In this document: one piece after another, positions 1 through 7,705 of the stretch
Layout: each line of letters starts with the position of its first letter
How positions within the stretch are numbered: the stretch's first letter is position 1
NCBI GenBank assembly: GCA_023864145.1
Contig: JAIVER010000013.1
Coordinates: 1-12,648 of the forward strand
Length of the DNA: 12,648 nt
DNA from: Thiohalomonas sp.
GTDB taxonomy: Bacteria > Pseudomonadota > Gammaproteobacteria > GRL18
Direction of reading: 5' to 3'
Made by a program: the position numbers and the translations under genes
Notes under the pieces: generated by a model
The model's input: the letters and a program-made list of their open reading frames with translations, nothing else
What the model was told of the DNA's origin: nothing
Databases searched by the model: none

Positions 1-141
1 TCGTCTAGTAAACTTTCTGCAGAGCAAACAGAACAATTAATTGCTCATTTAACAGACCAGACTTACCACCATCAAAAAGACATTGTTGATTGGGTATACC
101 ACACAAAACTTGAATTAATAATGGAACGACTTCCCTGTTAA
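1..141 (+). pseudogene. IS630-family transposase remnant, N-terminal helix-turn-helix part (5' end outside window)
   Basis: Frame 1 is open from the window edge to a TAA at 139-141 and gives 46 residues. They begin SSKLSAEQTEQLIAHL and continue with TYHHQKDIVDWVYHT. This is the pattern of the second helix-turn-helix segment of IS630-type transposases: a 'KL(s/n)xEQxxxLixHL' stretch, then 'TYxxxxxIxxyV'. In intact proteins a Tyr-x-Val-x-Gly-Met-Thr-x-Trp motif and a long DDE catalytic domain follow. Here the frame instead runs into ELIMERLPC and stops. In another frame 120-137 reads NGTTSL, which resembles the missing GMTxWL motif, so a frameshift and further decay are likely. No DDE domain follows, so the gene is dead. 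The family call rests on remembered family patterns, not a search. Confidence 0.68.
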
Positions 142-157
142 TTTATAAAGGAAAAAA

Positions 158-169
158 TCTGATATCAGA
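158..169. repeat. 12-base perfect palindrome TCTGATATCAGA
   Basis: The 12 bases are identical to their reverse complement. The site lies about 40 bases upstream of the candidate -10 box at 210-215 for the small secreted-protein gene. It could be an operator, part of the decayed insertion sequence, or chance in AT-rich DNA. The sequence alone does not decide. Confidence 0.3.
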
Positions 170-186
170 CAAAGGGGATATGTAAA

Positions 187-215
187 TTCAACTACACTAA
201 TATTTACTGTATAAT
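187..215 (+). promoter_or_regulatory. Candidate sigma-70 promoter for the small secreted-protein gene
   Basis: There is an exact TATAAT at 210-215. A weak -35 candidate (TTCAAC, 187-192) lies 17 bases upstream and matches only three of six consensus positions. The predicted transcript start near 222 would give a leader of about 50 bases before the ATG at 274. A second TATAAT at 253-258 is too close to the ATG and its ribosome binding site to serve. Confidence 0.4.
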
Positions 216-273
216 CATGTTCAGTAATAAAGAATACTTATTTATTAAATAATATAATGTTAAGGGAAATCTC

Positions 274-576
274 ATGAGAATTAATAAATTACTACTCGCC
301 GGCACAATAACAATGATGACGATAAGCTTAAATACCAATGCATGGTGGGCTGGTTCCTGGGAAGAAAGGCGCTACGATTCAAGTTATGACTCTGATAGAC
401 CTACTTCACAAGACAATAAGAATACGTTCTCACAAACTAATTACAATCAGCAGCAGTTTGATGGCTATAAAAAGTACCAGGATGAGATAAAAGCAATACA
501 TAGAGAGTATCAGAACCAGGCCAGGAAAGCTGATAAAGCTTATCAGGAACAAATGAGACAGTGGTACAAAAACTAG
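274..576 (+). CDS. Small secreted Tyr/Trp-rich protein of unknown function
   Basis: This 100-residue protein matches no family I recognise. Residues 1-23 look like a Sec signal peptide: basic MRINK, a hydrophobic core to about residue 18, and a likely signal peptidase I site after TNA, with mature WWAGSW at residues 24-29. The mature part of about 77 residues holds four Trp and eight Tyr and is rich in Gln, Asn and Asp. Its C-terminal half (about 65-97) is charged and probably helical. There is no cysteine, so it is neither a lipoprotein nor a haem protein. The start is supported by an AAGGGA at 262-267, seven bases before the ATG. The gene stands alone and converges on parE, with the shared hairpin 575-607 at its stop codon. 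Secretion to the periplasm or beyond is inferred, and the role is unknown. Confidence 0.62.
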   Translation: MRINKLLLAGTITMMTISLNTNAWWAGSWEERRYDSSYDSDRPTSQDNKNTFSQTNYNQQQFDGYKKYQDEIKAIHREYQNQARKADKAYQEQMRQWYKN

Positions 577-607
577 AAGCAAGTGAGCGCAGAGCAACTC
601 TTGCTTC
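571..607 (-). terminator. Rho-independent terminator of parE
   Basis: GAAGCAAG (576-583) and CTTGCTTC (600-607) form a perfect 8-base inverted repeat. An alternative fold bulges two bases and adds a GAG/CTC pairing inside. Read on the minus strand, the hairpin is followed directly by TAGTTTTTG, a T-tract, about 55 bases past the parE stop codon at 661. On the plus strand no T-tract follows, so it should work mainly for parE. The T-tract and the base of the stem overlap the last codons and stop of the convergent small gene. Confidence 0.72.
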
Positions 608-660
608 CTCTGAGGGCTTATATTCCCGCTGAAGGCTCTTGTTTCACGCTGCTAACGAAT

Positions 661-2565
661 TTAAATATCAGCCAGATTGCCTTTATTTTCAAGCCAGGTT
701 CGACGATCAGCCGCTCTTTTTTTACCCAATAACATATCCATCATCTGAAAAGTCTCATCATTTTCTGCAACTGTCAGCCGAACCAGACGACGGGTATCAG
801 GTGCAATTGTCGTTTCTCTTAACTGCAGAGGATTCATTTCACCCAATCCTTTAAAGCGCTGTACACTGACTTTTCCTCTTATTTTTTCAGCTTCAATCCT
901 ATCCAGAACGCCTTTTTTTTCTGCTTCATCCAGAGCATAAAATACCTGTTTACCCACATCAATACGAAACAATGGCGGCATTGCCACGTAAATATGACCA
1001 GCATCTAGCAGTACTTTAAAGTGGCGAATAAATAAGGCACACAATAAGGTCGCAATATGCAGACCATCCGAATCGGCATCAGCCAGAATACACACCTTGC
1101 CATAACGAAGATCTTTTAAATCATCTGAACCCGGCTCAACACCGACCGCAACGGCAATATCATGCACTTCATTAGACGCAAGAACCTGAGCAGAATCCAC
1201 TTCCCAGGTGTTTAATATTTTACCGCGCAGAGGCATAATGGCTTGAAAATACCGGTCCCGAGCCTGCTTGGCAGAACCACCAGCCGAGTCACCTTCCACT
1301 AAAAACAATTCAGTTTCATTAAAATCTGATGAGGTACAATCGGCTAGTTTTCCCGGTAAAGCAGGTCCCTGAGTGACTTTTTTACGCACCACCTTCTTAC
1401 TGGCCCGTATGCGCTGATTAGCCCGACTGATCACCTGCTCAGCCAGACGTTCAGCTTCTTCGGTATGCTCATTCAGCCACAAACTAAAGGCATCTTTAAC
1501 AGCTCCGGAAACAAATGATACACATTCACGCGAAGACAAACGTTCTTTCGTCTGACCGGAAAACAGCGGGTCCTGTAATTTAACAGACAGGATATAACAG
1601 CAGCTGTCCCAGATATCATCCGGTGTCAGTTTCACTCCCCTGGGCAAAAGATTGCGAAATTCACAAAATTCCCGAATAGCTTCAGTTAATCCCGTGCGAA
1701 AGCCATTAACATGCGTACCGCCCTGAGCTGTGGGGATCAGGTTGGCATAGCTTTCCATAATCGGTGTACTATCACCATTTTCACCTTCTTTATCCAGCCA
1801 GACTACAGCCCATTCAGCCTGCTCATTATTACCTTCCAGATGTCCGGTAAAAGGGGTTTGCGGAATACATTCCCGAGCATTTATTTCATCAATAAGATAA
1901 TCTGATAAACCATTTTCATAAAGCCAGCGTTCACTCTCACCGCTATTTTCATCTTTAAAATTAATTTCCAGACCCGGGCATAATACGGCTTTAGCCTTCA
2001 AACCATGTTTCAGACGGCGCACTGAAAATTTAGTGGTATCAAAGTATTGTTTATCCGGCCAAAAACGCACCATAGTGCCGGTATTACGTATGCCTACTTC
2101 AGCAACCACTTCCAGATCCTGAGTTTTATCGCCGCCGGCAAAGACCATGTGAAATTCTTCACCCTTTCTTCTTACCCAGATTTCCAGTTTGAGCGACAAA
2201 GCATTAACAACTGAAACACCAACACCATGCAAACCGCCGGAAAATTGATAATTATCATTAGAAAACTTGCCGCCGGCATGCAGACGGGTCAGGATAAGCT
2301 CAATACCGGGAATTTGTTCTTCCGGATGAATATCAACCGGCATACCGCGGCCATCATCTTTAACTGATAATGAACCATCTTTATAGAGTACGACATCAAT
2401 ACGATGAGCAAAACCTGCCATTGCTTCATCGACACTATTATCAATAACTTCCTGAGCCAGATGGTTAGGACGTTCTATCTGGGTATACATACCCGGGCGT
2501 CTTTTTACCGGTTCAAGACCATTTAGAACTTCAATATCCTGTGCATCGTAGGATTTTGTTAGCAT
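661..2565 (-). CDS. parE: DNA topoisomerase IV subunit B (ParE)
   Basis: This is the ATPase subunit of topoisomerase IV, which with ParC unlinks replicated chromosomes. The 634 residues match the usual gammaproteobacterial ParE length and are complete. The GHKL ATPase domain shows EVIDNSVDEA (catalytic Glu39, Mg-binding Asn43), DDGRGMP (70-76) and the lid glycines GGLHGVGVSVVNALS (110-124). The transducer domain has GTHVNGFRTG (283-292) and SGQTKERL with the ATP-sensing Lys340. The TOPRIM domain has LFLVEGDSAGGS (420-431, Glu424) and ADADSDGLH (495-503, Asp496, 498 and 500). FKGLGEMNP follows at 571-579. The ADADSDGLHIATLL form and the short C-terminus without the GyrB insertion favour ParE over GyrB. 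An AAGG lies 11 bases before the ATG. The gene is divergent from the dab operon, and no parC is next to it. Confidence 0.97.
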   Translation of the reverse strand: MLTKSYDAQDIEVLNGLEPVKRRPGMYTQIERPNHLAQEVIDNSVDEAMAGFAHRIDVVLYKDGSLSVKDDGRGMPVDIHPEEQIPGIELILTRLHAGGKFSNDNYQFSGGLHGVGVSVVNALSLKLEIWVRRKGEEFHMVFAGGDKTQDLEVVAEVGIRNTGTMVRFWPDKQYFDTTKFSVRRLKHGLKAKAVLCPGLEINFKDENSGESERWLYENGLSDYLIDEINARECIPQTPFTGHLEGNNEQAEWAVVWLDKEGENGDSTPIMESYANLIPTAQGGTHVNGFRTGLTEAIREFCEFRNLLPRGVKLTPDDIWDSCCYILSVKLQDPLFSGQTKERLSSRECVSFVSGAVKDAFSLWLNEHTEEAERLAEQVISRANQRIRASKKVVRKKVTQGPALPGKLADCTSSDFNETELFLVEGDSAGGSAKQARDRYFQAIMPLRGKILNTWEVDSAQVLASNEVHDIAVAVGVEPGSDDLKDLRYGKVCILADADSDGLHIATLLCALFIRHFKVLLDAGHIYVAMPPLFRIDVGKQVFYALDEAEKKGVLDRIEAEKIRGKVSVQRFKGLGEMNPLQLRETTIAPDTRRLVRLTVAENDETFQMMDMLLGKKRAADRRTWLENKGNLADI

Positions 2566-2574
2566 TTATTATTT

Positions 2575-2587
2575 AACCTTATTTGAA
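2575..2587. repeat. 13-base direct repeat, copy 1 (AACCTTATTTGAA)
   Basis: This is identical to the copy at 2686-2698, with 98 bases between them. On the minus strand this copy includes the AAGG that would serve as the parE ribosome binding site. The exact match within a 271-base region is notable, but its function is unknown. Confidence 0.6.
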
Positions 2588-2620
2588 TATAAGCTTCTGG
2601 TTTAAAAACACCTTTTAGCG

Positions 2621-2626
2621 TATAAT
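2621..2626 (+). promoter_or_regulatory. Candidate -10 box for the dab operon
   Basis: An exact TATAAT in the context AGCG-TATAAT-GTGCC resembles strong gammaproteobacterial promoters. The -35 match is poor, so activator dependence is possible. It faces the dab operon and lies between the two 13-base repeats. Confidence 0.4.
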
Positions 2627-2685
2627 GTGCCGTCATTAATTCCAGAAATTTTATGGCATATATTAACGTTTGGCAAATTTTAGTA

Positions 2686-2698
2686 AACCTTATTTGAA
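2686..2698. repeat. 13-base direct repeat, copy 2 (AACCTTATTTGAA)
   Basis: This is identical to 2575-2587. It lies about 140 bases upstream of the first operon gene and about 50 bases downstream of the predicted transcript start. Confidence 0.6.
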
Positions 2699-2836
2699 CA
2701 CTTAATTTAAAAAATGGTTTAATCGAACCTTTAATCACAGCACTTTGAATTCAATTTTACAATTGATACTAACTGCAATTAAAAAGTCGTTTAAACTCCG
2801 TTTTTTTCTAAATCCATTTTAGCAAAGCCAGAACTC

Positions 2837-4327
2837 ATGCATAGTCTAACATTTTTATTATTGTTACCCGTTATTGGCGCCACAATCATCAGCATATTAC
2901 CCAGTCAATCTACCCTGATACGCAAAACGGCCATCATAACAGCCGCCTTAACACTTATCTATGCCACCAGTTTTATTCTGGGTTTTGATACCAGCAGCAG
3001 CGCCATGCAATTTAGTAAAATTGTCCCGTGGAATATCCGCCTTGGTACATCATTTGCACTGGGCATTGATGGTATTTCCTTTCCGATGGTGTTATTAGCA
3101 ACCTTATTAAGTTTTATTGCCATTATTGCATCATGCAGCATAACTGATCATAGCAAAGGCTATTATCTGCTGATGTTATTGCTTGAAGGCGCCATGCTGG
3201 GTGTCTTTATGGCTCAGGACTGGTCACTGTTTTATCTCTTCTGGGAGCTGACTCTTATCCCGTTATTTTTTCTTATTGATCGCTGGGGCGGTAAGCGCCG
3301 CAGCATGGCATCTCTGAATTTTGTTCTTTACACCATGGGCGGCTCTGTCTTTATGCTGCTTAGCCTGCTGGTTTTATTTGATGCCACTCCCGGACATTCT
3401 TTTGCCATGGATGCCATGCTTGAAGGAGCTCGCGCCTTACCCAGGGAGACTCAGGTGTTAATTTTTCTGGGATTTTTAGTCGGCTTCGGGGTAAAAATGC
3501 CGATATTCCCTATTCATGGCTGGCTGCCGCTGGCTCATGTTGAAGCACCCAGCCCGGTGAGTATTTTACTCTCCGGTATCTTATTAAAAATGGGCGCTTA
3601 CGGCTTAATCCGCACCGCGTTTATGCTGCCCGAAGCCGTTTTATCTTTACAAACCTTTTTAATGGTGCTGGCACTGTTCAGTTTAATTTATGGTGGTTTG
3701 CTGGCCTGGAGACAATCTGACTTAAAAGGCATGATCGCTTATTCTTCTATCAGTCACATGGGTGTTGTCTTATTAGGTATTGCCGCTTTAAATATGGCCG
3801 GTATTACCGGAGCATTAATGCAGATGGTAGCTCATGGTCTGGTTGCCGGGGCATTATTTTTACTCATCGGCCTGCTTTATGAACGTACTCACACCCGTGA
3901 AATTACTGATTATCGCTCCTTAGTTAAAATAACACCCCGCTTTGCCATATTTATCTCATTAGCCTTTATTGCCGCAGTAGGTATGCCGGGCACAGCCGGT
4001 TTTATTGCTGAACTGCATGTCATTATCGGTGCCTTTGAGCAATGGGGCTGGATTGTCTTACTGGTTAGTATCGGCGTAATGATCAGTGCCGCTTATGCTG
4101 CCCGCACCATGGGTCGCTTATTTACCGGGCCTGCATATAGCGGCTCTGACAGGAGCTTAAGCCATTCCAATATGAATAATATTAGTGATTTACAGCCTGT
4201 TGAACTCTTTGCCGCAAGTATTCTGGTATTTGGTTTTTTATATCTGGGATTTTTCCCCGGGTTTGCACTGGATTTAATCCATGCATCCGCCACTCATTTC
4301 AGTCAATTATTTGTTGCTATAAAATAA
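2837..4327 (+). CDS. NuoM-like proton-translocating membrane subunit (NuoM-like 1), first gene of the dab operon
   Basis: This 496-residue membrane protein belongs to the NuoM/MrpD antiporter-like family. It keeps the full set of channel residues: Glu137 in FWELTLIP (E. coli NuoM Glu144), Lys220 in GVKMPIFPIHGWLP (Lys234), Lys251 in LLKMGAYGL (Lys265), Lys297 in DLKGMIAYSS, His333 in AHGLVAGALF, and Glu392 in GTAGFIAE (Glu407). Family length is 480-510 residues, so it looks complete. It is probably not a respiratory complex I gene, because no other nuo gene is near and it runs 15 bases ahead of dabA in the same direction. Inferred role: an ion-translocating subunit of an enlarged DAB complex. 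The ATG has only a weak upstream AAAG, but no better start lies upstream. A stray Mrp-type function (Na+/H+) cannot be excluded. Confidence 0.93.
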   Translation: MHSLTFLLLLPVIGATIISILPSQSTLIRKTAIITAALTLIYATSFILGFDTSSSAMQFSKIVPWNIRLGTSFALGIDGISFPMVLLATLLSFIAIIASCSITDHSKGYYLLMLLLEGAMLGVFMAQDWSLFYLFWELTLIPLFFLIDRWGGKRRSMASLNFVLYTMGGSVFMLLSLLVLFDATPGHSFAMDAMLEGARALPRETQVLIFLGFLVGFGVKMPIFPIHGWLPLAHVEAPSPVSILLSGILLKMGAYGLIRTAFMLPEAVLSLQTFLMVLALFSLIYGGLLAWRQSDLKGMIAYSSISHMGVVLLGIAALNMAGITGALMQMVAHGLVAGALFLLIGLLYERTHTREITDYRSLVKITPRFAIFISLAFIAAVGMPGTAGFIAELHVIIGAFEQWGWIVLLVSIGVMISAAYAARTMGRLFTGPAYSGSDRSLSHSNMNNISDLQPVELFAASILVFGFLYLGFFPGFALDLIHASATHFSQLFVAIK

Positions 4328-4342
4328 AGGAGTTTATGCAAA

Positions 4343-7300
4343 ATGTCAGATTCAAGCCAGCATACTAAAGCAGCAAATTCCATGAATGATATTCGCGAAC
4401 AAATACTCCACCTGCTGGAGCATTTTGAGCATGTACTGCCGGCACAAGCACCGATTAAAGACTTTGTGCATCATAATACCCTGCATGGCTATCAGCATTT
4501 ATCATTTCCAGAAGCTTTGTCACAAGCCAAAGCCACAACAGGTGCTAAAGGTTATTTAAGCAATGAGCAGTTTCGCGAACTTTTTGCTCAGGGTCGAATT
4601 ACTCTTGAAAATTTACAGCAGGTACTCAGTGAGCAGTCTGAATTATCACTAGATAAAATCATCTATGAACAAAATAACGAGAGCGTTATTTGTAACAAAG
4701 ACATCATTCTCAGCACCTTACTTTATTCATTAAAACCTGTCACCAATTGTCAACTAACCTGGCAAATTGAAGAGCTTGCGGGATTAGAAAGTTTTCAGAG
4801 TGATCTTGATTCAGATAAGCGCCAGAAGCTGCTCAATAACCACGGCAATAACAATGAAAAAGAAGCTATTTCTAATCTCTGGCAGGCTATTTTAACATCA
4901 CTGAAACTGGATCACTTATTATTACATCCGGAAGATATGATTGATATGTCACCGGATCGCGCACAGCAGATGTTTAGCCAGCAAGTTGCCCAAGCTAGTG
5001 GTGCCGAAGCCGGTCACACACAAATTCATAAGCATGTACAGAAAGAGTCCCGCAAACTCTTAGGGAAGCTGCTTGATAGTGTCGGTACTAAAATCACCCT
5101 TGGCGCTTTTATCAAAGGCATGACCGGCGTAGATATAATGGACGAGATCCGTCCGGTACTATTAAGATATTTAGCCTCTTATCTGGATCAGGGGATGGCC
5201 GCCTGGCACCAAAATGAACGTGAACAGGGATTTTATGCCAGCTGGAAGCACAGTGCTCAGGAAGATCTTGCCTGGATTTTTGAAGATTTCGACGACTGGA
5301 TAGATAATCTGGATGCCCTGCCGGATGATCCCATGGATACGATTATTTATGAATTACAGCGTCATGGCATTGCTGAAGATCGCTGGACTGATTATTTACA
5401 ACAACTGGCGCTGGAACTACCCGGCTGGTCCGGCATGTTTCTCTGGCGTCACACTAAACCGGGTTATGATGGTCAAACTACACCCGTTAACATGCTCGAT
5501 TATCTGGCAGTACGTCTTGTTTTAGAACGTCTGTTTGCACAGCGTGTGTGTGCTGAACACTGGCGTATTGAAGCCAACCTGGATACCTTAAGATATTTCT
5601 TTCGTCATCGCAGTTCTGATTTCCTGGTGCGTTATACATTGTATAATGAACGCCTGCCAGAATATTTAGCCATTCTGTGTGCACACCAGATCGAACGCGC
5701 TAAAAGTGATACCTCCCATGATGGCGACTGGCTGAAACTAGCCAATATGATCTGGACCTGGCAGCAAAGTCCGGTGGGCACAAAAACACCAGGCTACCGA
5801 GTCACTAAACATGCCTGGCCCATCTTCCGTCTGTGTCAGTTTATGGATCTGACTGCTCAGGATATCAGCGGACTTGACAGCACACATATTGATGAAATCT
5901 TCACTCTTATTACGCGTCTGGATGAAGATACCTGCGGCTTTCTCTGGCTTCAGGCATATGAACTGAATTATCACGAAAAATATTTTAATGCACTGGTTAA
6001 TAATGAAGGGCGAGGACGCTGGAAAGAGCGTAATGACTTACCTGATGCGCAACTGGTGTTTTGTATGGATGATCGTGAAGAAGGCATTCGCCGTCATCTG
6101 GAAGAATTAAACCCAAATATAGAAACCTTTGGAGCTGCTGCCCACTTTGGTCTGCACATTAACTGGCGCGGTATTGATGATAAAGAAGTGACGGTCTTAT
6201 GTCCTGTAGTGACAGTACCCTGTTATGAATTTCAGGAAGCTGCCCACAAAGGTCAGGATGCATTACTGGCAAAACATAAGCAAAAACTCAGCTGGCGTTT
6301 ACAGGCAAAAGCCCTTATCAATCAGGAAACCCGTCGCAGCTTATTAACTACTGCAGTACTGATAGCTCTGTCAGCACCGCCTGCATTACTGACTCTGGCC
6401 GGAAAAGTCTTTGCTCCAAGGCAAACCGGAGAATTGGCTGAATCATTGCGCGATCAATTTGATTTAAGCATAGCCACCAAAGTATCGGTAAATTGTGAAC
6501 ATCCCAAAGATGAACCTATGCCGGGCAATGAACAGATAGGTTTTACTAACACTGAGCAAGTCGACAAAATTGAAGGCTTTTTACGCAACATTGGTCTTGT
6601 CAATGGCTTTTCTCCATTTATTGTGATTGTTGGTCATGGCTCTATCAGCCAGAATAATCCTCACTTAGCAGCCTATGACTGTGGTGCCTGCAGTGGCCGT
6701 CATAGCGGCCCTAATGCCCGAACATTTGCCACTATTTCCAATCGATCTGAAATACGTGCTCTGTTAAAAGAACGGGGACTTGATATTTCTGATGAGACCT
6801 GGTTTTTAGGCATTGAACACAATACCTGTAATGAAAAAATAATCTGGTATGATACTGATCTGATCCCGAACAAACTTCAAAATGCCTTTGCAAAAATGCA
6901 GCAGGAAGTATATGAAGCCAGTAAATGGTCGGCTCATGAGCGCTGCCGTCGTCTGGCCTCTGCACCTAAAAATCCAACAAAAGATAAGGCACTCAAGCAT
7001 ATTATCGGTCGTGCCTATGACTTTAGTCAGGCACGACCTGAGTTAGGCCACGCCACTAATGCGATTTGCTTTATTGGTCGGCGCAGTGCTACTCAGGGCG
7101 CCTTTTTTGATCGCCGTATCTTTTTAATATCCTATGATCCCACAACCGATCCAGAGGGGGATATTCTCGAAGGACTGCTGCTGGCCAATGGCCCTGTAGG
7201 CGCAGGTATTAGTCTGGAGTATTATTTCTCCACTGTTGATAATGAACGTTATGGCAGCGGCTCTAAGATCACTCATAATGTAAATGGCTTATTCGGTGTC

Positions 7301-7705
7301 ATGGACGGCAGCAGCGGTGATTTAAGAACCGGGCTGCCAAGACAAATGATTGAAATTCATGAAGCCATGCGTTTACAAATTGTTGTTGAACACAGCATAG
7401 AAATCCTGACTAAAATCTACAACGCTCAACCTGCCCTGCAGGAACTCATTGGTAAAGGCTGGATTTTACTCAGTGCTAAAGATCCCAATAGTGACAAAAT
7501 TACCATTTTCAAACCCGATAAAGGCTTTGTTCCCTGGCAAGGCAAACAAGAAAAATTACCTGAGGTTAACACTTCTCCCGACTGGTATGCAGGACATAGC
7601 GAAGCATTAAATCTGGCTCTGATCAGCCAGCCTGACGGCGAACATGTGCGTGGTCGCCAGTCAATAGTGAGCCATCAGGCAGTAGAGACAGGAGGACAGT
7701 CATGA
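4343..7705 (+). CDS. dabA: DabA, zinc-binding inorganic carbon transporter subunit (DUF2309/UPF0753)
   Basis: DabA is the cytoplasmic, membrane-associated half of the DAB inorganic carbon pump. It is thought to hydrate CO2 to bicarbonate in one direction, driven by the ion gradient through its membrane partner. The ligands known from Halothiobacillus neapolitanus DabA are visible: Cys574 and Asp576 with Arg578 in FCMDDREE (the beta-carbonic anhydrase CxDxR motif), His765 in VGHGS, and Cys780 in YDCGACSGRHSGPNA. The His-to-Cys spacing of 15 equals that of the reference (524 to 539). At 1120 residues it is of the long type, against about 830 for H. neapolitanus DabA. Most of the extra length lies before the first zinc ligand (574 residues here, about 350 there). 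The N-terminal HNTLHGYQHL (44-53) is typical of the family. An AAAGGAG at 4326-4332 supports the start. The stop overlaps the dabB start as ATGA. The zinc chemistry is intact, so the protein should be functional. Confidence 0.96.
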   Translation: MSDSSQHTKAANSMNDIREQILHLLEHFEHVLPAQAPIKDFVHHNTLHGYQHLSFPEALSQAKATTGAKGYLSNEQFRELFAQGRITLENLQQVLSEQSELSLDKIIYEQNNESVICNKDIILSTLLYSLKPVTNCQLTWQIEELAGLESFQSDLDSDKRQKLLNNHGNNNEKEAISNLWQAILTSLKLDHLLLHPEDMIDMSPDRAQQMFSQQVAQASGAEAGHTQIHKHVQKESRKLLGKLLDSVGTKITLGAFIKGMTGVDIMDEIRPVLLRYLASYLDQGMAAWHQNEREQGFYASWKHSAQEDLAWIFEDFDDWIDNLDALPDDPMDTIIYELQRHGIAEDRWTDYLQQLALELPGWSGMFLWRHTKPGYDGQTTPVNMLDYLAVRLVLERLFAQRVCAEHWRIEANLDTLRYFFRHRSSDFLVRYTLYNERLPEYLAILCAHQIERAKSDTSHDGDWLKLANMIWTWQQSPVGTKTPGYRVTKHAWPIFRLCQFMDLTAQDISGLDSTHIDEIFTLITRLDEDTCGFLWLQAYELNYHEKYFNALVNNEGRGRWKERNDLPDAQLVFCMDDREEGIRRHLEELNPNIETFGAAAHFGLHINWRGIDDKEVTVLCPVVTVPCYEFQEAAHKGQDALLAKHKQKLSWRLQAKALINQETRRSLLTTAVLIALSAPPALLTLAGKVFAPRQTGELAESLRDQFDLSIATKVSVNCEHPKDEPMPGNEQIGFTNTEQVDKIEGFLRNIGLVNGFSPFIVIVGHGSISQNNPHLAAYDCGACSGRHSGPNARTFATISNRSEIRALLKERGLDISDETWFLGIEHNTCNEKIIWYDTDLIPNKLQNAFAKMQQEVYEASKWSAHERCRRLASAPKNPTKDKALKHIIGRAYDFSQARPELGHATNAICFIGRRSATQGAFFDRRIFLISYDPTTDPEGDILEGLLLANGPVGAGISLEYYFSTVDNERYGSGSKITHNVNGLFGVMDGSSGDLRTGLPRQMIEIHEAMRLQIVVEHSIEILTKIYNAQPALQELIGKGWILLSAKDPNSDKITIFKPDKGFVPWQGKQEKLPEVNTSPDWYAGHSEALNLALISQPDGEHVRGRQSIVSHQAVETGGQS
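7690..7695 (+). promoter_or_regulatory. Strong ribosome binding site of dabB inside the dabA 3' end
   Basis: AGGAGG lies six bases before the dabB ATG at 7702 and within the last dabA codons. With the ATGA stop/start overlap this points to translational coupling and matched output of the two subunits. Confidence 0.75.

Larger units (their letters stand above)
2566..2836. promoter_or_regulatory. Divergent parE / dab-operon intergenic control region
   Basis: This AT-rich 271-base region carries no open gene, and both flanking genes start from it. It contains an exact TATAAT on the plus strand (2621-2626), followed by a GTGCC discriminator; the -35 is not clear (TTCTGG at 2595-2600 is 20 bases away). 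It also holds two copies of a 13-base direct repeat, a 10-base palindrome TTGAATTCAA (2745-2754) and an inverted repeat TCAATT-ttac-AATTGA (2751-2766). GTTTAAAC lies just upstream of a T-run at 2801-2807, without a convincing terminator stem. No regulator gene is adjacent. If transcription starts near 2633, the operon leader is about 200 bases long. I see no recognisable riboswitch. Confidence 0.55.

Noticed and set aside
253..258. TATAAT as the promoter of the small secreted-protein gene
   Set aside because: Transcription would start inside the ribosome binding site, only about 10 bases before the ATG. The TATAAT at 210-215 fits better.
639..854. Plus-strand reading frame opposite the end of parE
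   Set aside because: It is the antisense shadow of conserved parE codons, with no family features and no ribosome binding site.
2791..2807. GTTTAAAC plus T-run as an intrinsic terminator or attenuator upstream of NuoM-like 1
   Set aside because: No GC-rich stem can be formed directly before the T-run.
4336..4368. Ten-codon reading frame starting at the ATG just before dabA
   Set aside because: It sits only three bases after the AGGAG and overlaps dabA out of frame. The dabA ATG at 4343 has usable spacing, and nothing suggests that a leader peptide is made.
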